30,575 nt of DNA from Chloroflexi bacterium 13_1_40CM_68_21 (lineage in GTDB: Bacteria > Chloroflexota > Limnocylindria > P2-11E): the NCBI GenBank assembly GCA_001917735.1, contig MNEO01000055.1, positions 1 to 30,575 of the forward strand, in the 5' to 3' direction. Below the pieces are notes generated by a model, which did no database searches, had not been told where the DNA came from, and saw only the letters and a program-made list of their open reading frames with translations. Positions 1 to 7,865 of the stretch are shown here, one piece after another. Both the position numbers and the translations under genes were made by a program. Position 1 is the first letter of the stretch. The number at the start of each line of letters is the position of its first letter.

Positions 1-495
1 TGCGTGGGCGAGCGCGATCGCGTCGCTCGCCCGAACACGGAGTGCGCCGCGACGCGCGAGTTCGTTGAGCGTGCGCGTGATGATCGCGAGACGCACCGTG
101 TCGAGCTCCTTCAGGAGAGCGGCGACGTCACGCGGCAACGCACCGTCGACGAGCGTCTCGAGGAGCACGGACTCCGCACGGTACTCACGCTCGTGCATCG
201 CGATGAGCTCGCCAAGCACCGCGTCCGCGCTCTCCCCGCGCGGTCGCCAGCGTTCGATACGGCCAATGAGCCCTTCGGCACGACCGCGAAGCGCCGTTTC
301 GACGAGGCGCTCCTTTGTCGGCGCGTGGAGGTACACGGTGCGCGGCGCGACGTGCGCGCGACGCGCGACATCGTCGACGCGTAGCTCGGCGAACCCGCGC
401 CGAGCGACCTCTCGCAGCGCCGCGCCCTCGATCGCGCTACGCGTCCGCGCGGTACGCCGTGCACGCTCGCGCTGGACATATCTGCGTGAATTCAC
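1..495 (-). CDS. TetR-family transcriptional regulator (C-terminus cut by window edge)
   Basis: The minus-strand frame starting with GTG at 495 stays open to the left edge (165 codons). The first ~60 residues form a TetR-type helix-turn-helix: a basic stretch RERARRTARTR, then AALREVARRGFAELRVDDVARRAHVAPRTVYLH split over two helices, with the usual TVYLHAPTKERLV recognition-helix ending. The remainder looks like the start of a helical ligand-binding domain (ESADAVLGELIAMHERE, then DTVRLAIITRTLNEL). It diverges from fabD with about 73 bases between starts, so it may control fatty-acid synthesis, as FabR- or FasR-type regulators do; that role is inference from position. No Shine-Dalgarno precedes the GTG. 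A TACACT hexamer lies nine bases upstream, so the mRNA may be nearly leaderless. The effector-binding half is outside the window. Confidence 0.8.
   Translation of the reverse strand, partial: MNSRRYVQRERARRTARTRSAIEGAALREVARRGFAELRVDDVARRAHVAPRTVYLHAPTKERLVETALRGRAEGLIGRIERWRPRGESADAVLGELIAMHEREYRAESVLLETLVDGALPRDVAALLKELDTVRLAIITRTLNELARRGALRVRASDAIALAHA
486..495. promoter_or_regulatory. 10-bp perfect palindrome at the TetR start, candidate operator
   Basis: GTGAATTCAC is a perfect palindrome that includes the GTG start codon of the divergent TetR gene. Reading toward fabD, TTCACT (491-496), a 17-base spacer and GAAAAT (514-519) resemble a sigma-70 promoter, so a repressor bound here would cover its -35. 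TetR operators are usually longer (about 14-20 bp), and I see no clear extension of the symmetry, so the assignment is tentative. Confidence 0.3.
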
Positions 496-568
496 TGCAG
501 AGCAAGTGTATCTGAAAATGCGATGCCCCTCGACTGTCGGGTCGCCTGGCGCTATCGTTCATCTTCTC

Positions 569-1585
569 GTGGGCGACCTGGCGTTCGTTTTCCCCGGGCA
601 AGGCTCCCAGACCGTCGGCATGGGCCGCGCGGTCTATGAGTCGTCCGCGCGCGCACGGCAGACGTTCGACGAAGCCGACCGTACCGTGGGATACGAGCTC
701 TCGAAGATCTGCTTCGAAGGCCCCGCCGAGAAGCTCAACGACACGTCGGTGGCGCAGCCTGCGGTGCTCGTAACGAGCGTTGCCATTCTCGAAGCCCTCG
801 TCGAGGCCGTAAACGAAAAGCTCGGGCGCCGGATCGCCGACGGGACGGAGCCTCGCGGCGTCGCAGCGCTCCCGCCCGCCCTCCGACCTCGCTTCGTCGC
901 TGGGCATTCGCTGGGCGAGTTCACGGCGCTCGTGGCCGCCGGCGTGCTCACGTTCCAGGAGGCCCTGGGCCTGGTGGCCGAGCGCGGCCGCCTGGCCGCC
1001 TCGCGTGGCGCGAAGGGCGCTATGGCGGCGATCGTCGGACTTCCGGCGGCTGAGGTCGATCGGGTGATCAAGGACACCCTGCCGCTCGGCAACGCCGTCG
1101 TCGCAAACGACAACGGCCCGTCGCAGGTGACGATCGCCGGAGATACCGAGAGCATCGCCCGCGTCAGTGAGGCGCTGACGAAGCACGGGGCGCGGAAGGT
1201 CGTGCCGCTCCGGATCTCCGCACCGTTCCATTTTCCGGATATGGGCCGGATCGGACCGGATCTCGCGTCGTTCATGCACACGCTGCACTTCCGGGAGCCG
1301 GTCGTCCCCATCGTCGCGAACGTCAGCGCGCTGCCGCACGGGTCGGCGTCGGCCATCCCGGACGCGCTCGTGCGCCATCTCTCGCATCGCGTCGAGTGGC
1401 TTCGCTCCGTCCGCTACATGGCGGAGCGAGGAGCGTCGACCTTCGTCGAGATTGGCGCCGGCCAGGTGGTGAACGGGCTCGTCAAGCGCATCGCGGACGT
1501 GAAGCTGCTGAACGTCTCGGACCCGCTTTCGATAAAGGGCGCGCTGTCCGTTCTGAAGGAGCGCGCAGCGGCAGCGCGCACATGA
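569..1585 (+). CDS. fabD: Malonyl-CoA:ACP transacylase FabD
   Basis: Moves malonyl from CoA to acyl carrier protein, supplying the extender unit for fatty-acid elongation. From GTG 569 the protein is 338 aa. It begins with the family N-terminus FVFPGQGSQ (residues 7-15), carries the nucleophile motif GHSLGEF (Ser114) and a later SAPFH with the partner His221, plus ANDNGPSQ near 179. Residues about 78-108 form an insertion before GHSLGEF compared with typical ~310-aa FabD proteins. The frame is open upstream to 65, but those residues are low-complexity Arg/Ser shadow of the TetR gene, so the GTG matching the family N-terminus is chosen. No strong Shine-Dalgarno is visible. Its stop overlaps the fabF ATG (ATGA), implying translational coupling. 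Confidence 0.95.
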   Translation: MGDLAFVFPGQGSQTVGMGRAVYESSARARQTFDEADRTVGYELSKICFEGPAEKLNDTSVAQPAVLVTSVAILEALVEAVNEKLGRRIADGTEPRGVAALPPALRPRFVAGHSLGEFTALVAAGVLTFQEALGLVAERGRLAASRGAKGAMAAIVGLPAAEVDRVIKDTLPLGNAVVANDNGPSQVTIAGDTESIARVSEALTKHGARKVVPLRISAPFHFPDMGRIGPDLASFMHTLHFREPVVPIVANVSALPHGSASAIPDALVRHLSHRVEWLRSVRYMAERGASTFVEIGAGQVVNGLVKRIADVKLLNVSDPLSIKGALSVLKERAAAART

Positions 1586-2817
1586 CCCGCCGCATCGTCG
1601 TCACCGGCCTCGGCGCGGTCACCCCGCTCGGCCTCGATGTGCCGAGCACGTGGGACGCGCTCGTGCACGGGCGCAGCGGGATCACGCGGATCACGCGCTT
1701 CGACCCCACTCCATACGAGACGCAGATCGCCGGCGAGATCAAGGGTTTCGACCCGACGAAGTACATGGATCGCAAGGAGGTCCGCCGCACCGACCGCTTC
1801 GCGCAGTACGCCGTCGCCGCGGCGACGCAGGCGCTGGACGATGCCGGCCTCAAGGGCGGCGGCGAGGATCGGGACCGCATCGGCGTGGCGATCGCGACCG
1901 GCGTCGGCGGGATCGAGACGCTCATCGACCAGGTCCTGCTGATGAAGGAGCGCGGGCCCTCGCGCCTTTCTCCCTTCCTCGTGCCGATGCTGATGGCGAA
2001 CGCCGGCTCGGCGCAGATCTCGATGCAGTTCGACCTGCGCGGGCCCAGCTTGACCCACGTGTCGGCGTGCGCGTCGAGCTCGCATGCGCTCGGCGAGTGC
2101 GCGGAGCTGATCAGACGCGGGCAGGCCGACGTCATGGTCGTCGGCGGCGCCGAGGCGGCGGTGCTGCCGCTCCCGATCGGCGCATTTGCCACGATGCATG
2201 CGATGAGCCGGCGCAACGAAGCCCCCGAGAAGGCGTCGCGCCCATTCGACAAGGACCGCGACGGGTTCGTGCTGTCGGAAGGCGCGGCCGTTCTCATCCT
2301 CGAGGACCGCGAGCGCGCCCTCGGGCGTGGGGCGAAGGTCTACGGCGAGCTCGTGGGATACGGCGCGACCGCCGATGCCTATCACATCACCGCGCCCTCT
2401 CCCGAAGGTGAGGGGAACGCGCGGGCGATGCAGATGGCGCTCGATCAGGCAGGAATGAAGCCGACGGCCATCGACTACATCAACGCGCACGGCACGTCGA
2501 CGCAGCCGAATGATCGCGAGGAGACCGCGGCCATCAAACGCGTCTTCGGCGACCACGCCAAGAAGCTCATGGTCTCCTCGACGAAATCGATGACCGGCCA
2601 CCTGCTCGGTGCCGCCGGCGCGCTCGAGGCGCTCGCGTGCGTCCTCGCGATGCGCGATGGATGCGTCCCGCCGACGATCAACTACGAGACCCCGGACCCG
2701 GCGCTCGATCTCGACTACGTACCGAACCAGGCGCGGGCTCGACCGATAAGGACGGCGCTGTCCAACTCGATGGGCTTCGGCGGCCACAACGCCTCGCTGA
2801 TCTTCCGCGCCGCCTGA
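1582..2817 (+). CDS. fabF: Beta-ketoacyl-ACP synthase II FabF
   Basis: Condenses malonyl-ACP with acyl-ACP in the elongation cycle. The 411-aa length is standard for the family. The Cys-His-His thiolase-fold triad is visible: nucleophile Cys163 in VSACASSSHAL, His303 in NAHGTST and His340 in KSMTGHLLGAAG with Lys335. The N-terminus MTRRIVVTGLGAVTPLG is canonical and the C-terminus has NSMGFGGHNASL. The ATG sits inside the end of fabD (four-base overlap), so both are made from one message. Cys-His-His rather than Cys-His-Asn separates it from a FabH-type initiating enzyme. Confidence 0.96.
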   Translation: MTRRIVVTGLGAVTPLGLDVPSTWDALVHGRSGITRITRFDPTPYETQIAGEIKGFDPTKYMDRKEVRRTDRFAQYAVAAATQALDDAGLKGGGEDRDRIGVAIATGVGGIETLIDQVLLMKERGPSRLSPFLVPMLMANAGSAQISMQFDLRGPSLTHVSACASSSHALGECAELIRRGQADVMVVGGAEAAVLPLPIGAFATMHAMSRRNEAPEKASRPFDKDRDGFVLSEGAAVLILEDRERALGRGAKVYGELVGYGATADAYHITAPSPEGEGNARAMQMALDQAGMKPTAIDYINAHGTSTQPNDREETAAIKRVFGDHAKKLMVSSTKSMTGHLLGAAGALEALACVLAMRDGCVPPTINYETPDPALDLDYVPNQARARPIRTALSNSMGFGGHNASLIFRAA

Positions 2818-2819
2818 TC

Positions 2820-2861
2820 CGGCGCCGCGCCCGCATGGCAGCCCTGCTAATTTCGGCGCCG
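2820..2861 (+). repeat. Repeated palindrome able to form a hairpin before fabG
   Basis: CGGCGCCG occurs at 2820-2827 and again at 2854-2861. Each copy is itself palindromic, so the two can pair as an 8-bp GC-only stem around a 26-base loop in the fabF-fabG gap. The second copy ends two bases before the fabG ATG, and no Shine-Dalgarno is visible there. It could modulate fabG translation or message stability. There is no T-run, so it is not an intrinsic terminator. Confidence 0.4.
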
Positions 2862-2863
2862 CA

Positions 2864-3613
2864 ATGAAGCTCGAGGGTCGGACCGCGCTCATCACCGGGG
2901 GCGGTCGCGGGATCGGGCGCGCCACAGCCGTACGCCTCGCGCGCGAAGGCGCGAACGTCGCGATCAACTTCAAGGGCAACGCCGCCGCGGCCGAAGAGGC
3001 CAAGCGACTCGTCGAGGGTGCCGGGGGCAAGGCGACCCTTGTCCAGGGTGACGTCTCGCTCGATGGCCAGGCCGATGAAGTCGTTAAGGCCGCGTTGGCG
3101 TTCGGCGGCGGTCGGCTCGACATCCTGGTGAACAACGCCGGCATCACCCGGGACAACCTCTTGCTGCGGATGAGCGCCGAGGAGTGGGATGCCGTCCTCG
3201 ATCTGAATCTGCGAGGGACATTCTTGGTCACGAGGGCGGTGATGCGGCCGATGATGAAACAGCGCTCCGGCCGGATCGTGAACGTCGCGTCGATCGCGGG
3301 CGTGGTGGGGAATGCGGGTCAGGCGAACTACGCGGCGGCGAAGGCCGGGATCATCGGGTTCACGAAGACCGTCGCGCGCGAAATGGCGAGCCGGAACATC
3401 ACGGCGAACGCGGTCGCCCCCGGATTCGTACCCACCGATCTCACCGATCCGCTCCCCCAGCAGGTCAAGGACGATCTGCTCAAGCAGATCCCGCTCGGGC
3501 GGTTCGGCACGGTCGAGGACATCGCGAACGCCATCGCGTTCCTGGCCTCAGATGAGGCCGGCTACATCACCGGCCAGGTGCTCGTCGTCGACGGAGGAAT
3601 GGTCACCGCCTAG
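2864..3613 (+). CDS. fabG: 3-oxoacyl-ACP reductase FabG
   Basis: NADPH-dependent short-chain dehydrogenase that performs the first reduction of the fatty-acid elongation cycle. At 249 aa it has the standard length. Visible motifs are the cofactor loop TGGGRGIG (11-18), NNAG (90-93), and the catalytic residues Asn115, Ser143, Tyr156 and Lys160 (YAAAK), with the C-terminal end YITGQVLVVDGGM typical of FabG. It follows fabF by 46 bases, so fabD-fabF-fabG form one functional set. Acyl carrier protein itself is encoded about 19 kb away (22285). Confidence 0.95.
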   Translation: MKLEGRTALITGGGRGIGRATAVRLAREGANVAINFKGNAAAAEEAKRLVEGAGGKATLVQGDVSLDGQADEVVKAALAFGGGRLDILVNNAGITRDNLLLRMSAEEWDAVLDLNLRGTFLVTRAVMRPMMKQRSGRIVNVASIAGVVGNAGQANYAAAKAGIIGFTKTVAREMASRNITANAVAPGFVPTDLTDPLPQQVKDDLLKQIPLGRFGTVEDIANAIAFLASDEAGYITGQVLVVDGGMVTA

Positions 3614-3629
3614 CCAATACGATTTCCTC

Positions 3630-4121
3630 GTGAGCCCTCGACGCCTCGCATTGGTGGCCGCTGTCGCGGTCGTCGTATTCGTCGCCGATCGCCTGACGAA
3701 GGCGTGGGTCACCGAGAACATCCCGGTGAACACGGCACGGCCTGTCATCGGCGACTACGTTCGGATCGTTCACGCTCAGAACACCGGCGCGGCGTTCGGC
3801 CTCCTTCCGGAGCGGACCACGCTGCTTTCGGTGCTGTCCGTGATCGCCGTCCTTGCGATCGTCTATTACTACCGGCGGATCGCCAGCAACTCGTCGCTCG
3901 TGTCGGCGACGCTGGGGATGCAGCTGGGCGGCGCGTTCGGCAACCTCCTCGATCGCGTGACCCAGGGTTACGTCGTCGATTTCGTCGATGTGGGTGTGGG
4001 CGACATACGCTTCTGGGCCTTCAATGTGGCCGACTCGTCGATCGTCGTCGGCATCTTTCTCGTGACGATCGCGCTGTGGTACGAGGAGAGGCGGGCGTCG
4101 ACGACGAAGGCCGCCGCCTAG
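3630..4121 (+). CDS. lspA: Lipoprotein signal peptidase II LspA
   Basis: Membrane aspartyl protease that cleaves prolipoprotein signal peptides after diacylglyceryl modification. From GTG 3630 the product is 163 aa, the normal size. Four hydrophobic segments are visible (about 6-20, 64-80, 92-107, 136-150). Conserved motifs are ADRLTK (19-24), NTGAAFG (51-57), GNLLDR with catalytic Asp108, and FNVADSSI with catalytic Asp135. The open frame extends upstream through fabG as low-complexity shadow, so the GTG just after the fabG stop is taken. Its TAG shares a base with the GTG of rluD. Confidence 0.94.
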   Translation: MSPRRLALVAAVAVVVFVADRLTKAWVTENIPVNTARPVIGDYVRIVHAQNTGAAFGLLPERTTLLSVLSVIAVLAIVYYYRRIASNSSLVSATLGMQLGGAFGNLLDRVTQGYVVDFVDVGVGDIRFWAFNVADSSIVVGIFLVTIALWYEERRASTTKAAA

Positions 4122-5068
4122 TGGGGGAGCGGATCGCGTTGCGCGTCGAAGAGGGCGGGCAGCGCGTGGACCGCTTCCTCGCCGCCCACAGCCAGCTCTC
4201 GCGAAGCGCGATCGCGCGGCTCGCCCGAGACGGCCACGTGCGGGTGAACGGCGGGACGGTCGAGCCCGCCTACAAGGTGCGCGCCGGACAGGAGCTCGTC
4301 GTCGACGTTCCCGACCCGGAGCCAGCATTGTCGCTCGCGGCGGAAGACATACCGATCGACGTGCTGTACGAGGATGCCGACGTCATCGCCGTGAACAAGC
4401 CCGCCGGTCTCGTCGTGCATCCGGCGTACGGCCACGCCAGCGGGACGCTCGTGAACGCGGTCGTCGGTCGCATCAGCGCGGATACAGGCCGCGCGGCATC
4501 GCGCCCGGGCATCGTCCACCGCCTCGACAAGGACACGAGCGGGGTGCTCGTCATCGCGAAGAACGACATCGCGCACCTCGCACTCGCGCGCCAGATCCAG
4601 GCCCAGAAGTTCGGCAAGGAGTACCTCGCGCTCGTCTGGGGCGATTCCGGTGAGACGCCGGCCGTGGTCGAGGCGCCGCTCCTGCGCGATCCGGACGACC
4701 GACGCCGGATGGTCGTGCGTGCGGGCGGGCGCGAGGCGACGACGCGCTTCGAGCGTATCGCCGCTTTCCGCGCGGGCGCGGAGCGGCAGGCTCTTCTCCA
4801 CGTGCGGCCGCTCACCGGGCGCACCCATCAGATCCGCGCGCACCTCGCTTACGCGCGACTCCCTATCGTTGGCGACCCGGTGTACGGAAGGCGAGGCGAC
4901 CGAAGCGGGCTCGAGCGACAGTTCCTGCACGCCTGGCGCCTCACCGTGCGTCTGCCCCACGCCGGCGAGCGGACCTTCACGGCCCCGCTCGCGCCCGACC
5001 TGGCGGCCTACCTGACCTCCCTGGGCCCGCCGATCAGCCCGACCCCGGTCCTGGAGCAGATCCGCTGA
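4121..5068 (+). CDS. rluD: 23S rRNA pseudouridine synthase, RluD family
   Basis: Isomerises uridines to pseudouridine in large-subunit rRNA. From GTG 4121 it is 315 aa. An S4 RNA-binding domain occupies about residues 11-58 (RVDRFLAAHSQLSRSAIARL), followed by the RluA/RluD catalytic domain with HRLDKDTSGV (catalytic Asp136) and later LTGRTHQIRAHLA. The start overlaps the lspA stop by one base, and the lspA-rluD pairing is common in Firmicutes. S4 plus length favours RluD over RluA, but the exact target uridines cannot be read from sequence. Confidence 0.9.
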   Translation: MGERIALRVEEGGQRVDRFLAAHSQLSRSAIARLARDGHVRVNGGTVEPAYKVRAGQELVVDVPDPEPALSLAAEDIPIDVLYEDADVIAVNKPAGLVVHPAYGHASGTLVNAVVGRISADTGRAASRPGIVHRLDKDTSGVLVIAKNDIAHLALARQIQAQKFGKEYLALVWGDSGETPAVVEAPLLRDPDDRRRMVVRAGGREATTRFERIAAFRAGAERQALLHVRPLTGRTHQIRAHLAYARLPIVGDPVYGRRGDRSGLERQFLHAWRLTVRLPHAGERTFTAPLAPDLAAYLTSLGPPISPTPVLEQIR

Positions 5069-5664
5069 CCGGCATCGACGGGAAGGGACTCCTCGTCATC
5101 ATCTCCGCGCCGTCGGGCGCGGGAAAAGACACAGTCATCTCCCGCCTGGTCAAGTCGCTGGACGACGCGGTCGTGTATGTGACCGCGACCAGCCGCAAGC
5201 CGCGGGCGAATGAGACTCATGGGGTCGACTACTACTTCTACGAGCCCGAGAAGTTCCGTTCGGAGATCGAGGCCGGGAACTTCCTCGAATGGTCGATGGT
5301 CCACGGTGACTTCAAAGGGGTCCGAAAGGATGCGCTCGCCGACACGCTCCGCGACCATCGGATCGTCATCGTCAAGCCCGAGCCGCAAGGGATGCGGAAG
5401 ATCAAAGCGAAGCTGCCGGAGGCCCTGACAATCTTCATGATGCCGCCGTCGCTCGACGCGCTTCAAAAACGCCTGCATCAGCGGGGCACCGAGTCGCCCG
5501 AAGAGTTCGACGTCCGCATGCGTAACGCCCCCATCGAGATGGCCGCGGCGCCGGAATACGACTATGTCGTGGTGAACGAGGACGGAAGGATCGACAAGAC
5601 CGTGAAGGAGATCGCCGAGATCATCCGGAAGGAGATGAAGAAGCCTCGGCACTACGACCTATGA
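5065..5664 (+). CDS. gmk: Guanylate kinase with apparent CTG start
   Basis: Phosphorylates GMP to GDP. The product shows the guanylate-kinase P-loop SAPSGAGKDT (about 14-23), TSRKPRANETHGVDYYF for GMP binding and NFLEWSMVHGDFKG. In this frame there is no ATG, GTG or TTG upstream of the P-loop; the first standard start (GTG 5173) would remove the P-loop. CTG at 5065 overlaps the rluD TGA as CTGA and is preceded by GGAG (5053-5056) with an eight-base spacer, giving 199 aa, the usual size. I therefore call a CTG start. The alternative is an assembly or base error. Its stop overlaps the priA ATG (ATGA). No rpoZ follows it, unlike many relatives. Confidence 0.88.
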   Translation: MTGIDGKGLLVIISAPSGAGKDTVISRLVKSLDDAVVYVTATSRKPRANETHGVDYYFYEPEKFRSEIEAGNFLEWSMVHGDFKGVRKDALADTLRDHRIVIVKPEPQGMRKIKAKLPEALTIFMMPPSLDALQKRLHQRGTESPEEFDVRMRNAPIEMAAAPEYDYVVVNEDGRIDKTVKEIAEIIRKEMKKPRHYDL

Positions 5665-7865
5665 CCGCCCGAACGGCGGAGGTCGCCGTCTTCGCGGGCG
5701 TGCGCGGGCCCGCGCGAACTTTCAGTTACCTGGTTCCCGCCGGTCTCGAGCTGGAACCGGGGCACCTCGTGCGCGTCGGCCTCGGACAACGCGCCGTCCC
5801 GGGTGTGGTCATCTCGCTGAACGGCGCGGTCGTCGCGCGCGAGCTCCGGTCCGTCGACGCGCTCGTGCATCCCATGCCGCTCCTGCGCCCGCATCAGCTC
5901 GCGCTCGCAGGATGGATCGCCGAGCGCTATCGCTGCGGCCTCGCCGATGCGGTCCGAGCGATGCTGCCGCCCGCGCTCGCGTCCCGCGCGCGCTCGACGA
6001 AGCTGGGTGCGGCGCGCGGCGAGCGGACCGAAGCGGTCTTCGCCATCGCACCGGGCGGCAAAGACGCGATGGCGGGCACGACGCGCCTCGGCGCGCGGCA
6101 GCTCATCACGTTGCGCGCGCTGGCCGCCGGTGCGATCACAGGCAGGGATCTGGCGGACGCAGGCGGCTCGGCCGTGGCGGCGCGCGCGCTCGCACGGCGC
6201 GGGCTCGCCCTCGAAGGAAGGCGTGCGATCCGGCGGATCCCCGTCGAGTTCGGTCTGGCGGAAGAAGAGAGAGCGGGGGCTCCGGCCGCGACCCCAGCAC
6301 AGGGCGCCGCCATCGACGCCATCACCGGCGCGCTCGGGAGCGGGCGCGGCTTCCTCTTGCACGGCGTCACCGCGAGCGGGAAGACCGAGGTCTATCTGCG
6401 CGCGGCCGCGGAGACACTGGCGCGCGGCGACGGCGTCATCGTCCTCGTGCCGGAGATCATCCTTACGGCACAGGTCGTCGCGCGCTTCATCGCGCGATTC
6501 GGCGACCGTGTCGCGTTGCTGCACAGCGCGCTCTCAGCGGGCGAGCGCTTCGACGAGTGGCGTCGCGTGCTCGATGGGGCAGCGGATGTCGTGATCGGCT
6601 CGCGATCGGCGCTCTTCGCGCCACTCGAGCGGGTCGGCCTCGTCGTTGCCGACGAGGAGCAGGAGCCCTCGTACAAACAGGAGAGCGATCCGCGCTACCA
6701 CGCGGTCGACGCGGCGCTCGCGCTCGGACGGATCGCGGGCTGCGCGGTCGTGCTGGGCAGCGCCACGCCGCGCGTGACCACGTACCAGGCGGCGCGGGCA
6801 GGTGAGCTCACCATGCTCTCGCTGCCCGAACGAGTGGGGGAGCTGCCGCTTCCGCCGACGACGGTCGTCGATCTGCGCCTCGAGCTCAAGAGCGGCAACC
6901 GCGGCACGCTCTCTGGGGTGCTGCGCACGGCGCTTCAGCGAACGGTCGCGCGCGGCGAGCAGGCAATCCTCTACTTGAACCGCCGCGGGTTCGCGACGGT
7001 CGTGCTCTGCCGCGACTGCGGGTACGTCGCGAAGTGTCCCGCCTGCGACATTCCCTACGCCTTTCATCTGGATGGATCCCTCGTGTGCCATCGCTGCGGC
7101 CGGCGCGAGGCGCGCGCTCCCGAGCGGTGCCCGGCCTGCGGCAGTCCGCGCATCAAGCAGCTCGGCGTCGGGACGCAGCGGGTCGAGGAGGAAGTGCGAG
7201 CGGCCGTGCCGCGCGCGAAGGTGATCCGGCTGGATCGCGACGCCGTGCGCGCGAAGGGATCGCACGCCGCCGCCTACGAGCGCATGCGATCGGGCGACGC
7301 CCAGGTCATCGTCGGGACGCAGATGCTCGCGAAGGGTTTCGACCTGCCGCGCGTGACCCTCGTGGGCGTCGTCAACGCCGACACGGTGCTGAACCTCCCG
7401 GACTTCACCGCGGCGGAGCGCACGTTTCAGCTGCTCACCCAGGTCCTCGGACGATCCGGCCGTGGCGCCGCGGGCGGGCGCGGCATCCTCCAGACCTATC
7501 TCCCGGAGCACTACGCGATCCGCGCCGCCGCGAAGCATGACTACCTCGCGTTCGCCGAGACGGAGCTCGAAGGGCGCCGCCGCTTCGGGTATCCGCCCTT
7601 CGGGCGGCTGGTGCTGCTCTCGACCCAGGCGAAAAAGCTCGAGACAGTCGAGCGCCGAACGCGCGAGCTCGCGGAGTGGCTGCGGGAGGCTGCCGCTGGC
7701 GACGCCGAGGTGCTCGGGCCGGCCCCAGCCTTCGCGGCGAAACGCGCGGGGACCTATCGCGCGCAGATCGTCCTGCGCGGTCCGCACCCCGATGTTGTTC
7801 TGGCTCGCGTCACGCTGAGCGACGAGTGGACGGTCGACGTTGACCCGATGACACTTCTGGGATGA
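5661..7865 (+). CDS. priA: Primosomal replication-restart helicase PriA
   Basis: Superfamily-2 helicase that reloads the replisome at repaired forks. At 734 aa it has full length. The N-terminal DNA-binding region is followed by Walker A in GVTASGKTEVYL (Lys241), a Walker B variant DEEQ (331-334, where DEEH is usual), VVLGSATP, and the zinc-binding insert with eight cysteines in four CxxC pairs (CRDC, CPAC, CHRC, CPAC) at about 450-493. Motifs GTQMLAKGFD and LGRSGRGAAGGR follow. Start and stop both overlap neighbours (ATGA), placing it inside the gmk-priA-def coupled set. coaBC, which normally lies between gmk/rpoZ and priA in Firmicutes, is missing. Confidence 0.95.
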   Translation: MTARTAEVAVFAGVRGPARTFSYLVPAGLELEPGHLVRVGLGQRAVPGVVISLNGAVVARELRSVDALVHPMPLLRPHQLALAGWIAERYRCGLADAVRAMLPPALASRARSTKLGAARGERTEAVFAIAPGGKDAMAGTTRLGARQLITLRALAAGAITGRDLADAGGSAVAARALARRGLALEGRRAIRRIPVEFGLAEEERAGAPAATPAQGAAIDAITGALGSGRGFLLHGVTASGKTEVYLRAAAETLARGDGVIVLVPEIILTAQVVARFIARFGDRVALLHSALSAGERFDEWRRVLDGAADVVIGSRSALFAPLERVGLVVADEEQEPSYKQESDPRYHAVDAALALGRIAGCAVVLGSATPRVTTYQAARAGELTMLSLPERVGELPLPPTTVVDLRLELKSGNRGTLSGVLRTALQRTVARGEQAILYLNRRGFATVVLCRDCGYVAKCPACDIPYAFHLDGSLVCHRCGRREARAPERCPACGSPRIKQLGVGTQRVEEEVRAAVPRAKVIRLDRDAVRAKGSHAAAYERMRSGDAQVIVGTQMLAKGFDLPRVTLVGVVNADTVLNLPDFTAAERTFQLLTQVLGRSGRGAAGGRGILQTYLPEHYAIRAAAKHDYLAFAETELEGRRRFGYPPFGRLVLLSTQAKKLETVERRTRELAEWLREAAAGDAEVLGPAPAFAAKRAGTYRAQIVLRGPHPDVVLARVTLSDEWTVDVDPMTLLG

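Noticed and set aside
65..568. N-terminal extension of fabD
   Set aside because: The upstream part reads as Arg/Ser-rich shadow of the minus-strand TetR gene, and the family N-terminus begins right after GTG 569.
437..3231. Long minus-strand open frames opposite fabD, fabF and fabG (up to 605 codons)
   Set aside because: Arg/Ala/Asp-rich translations without motifs, directly antisense to genes with full catalytic signatures; expected from GC-rich codon usage.
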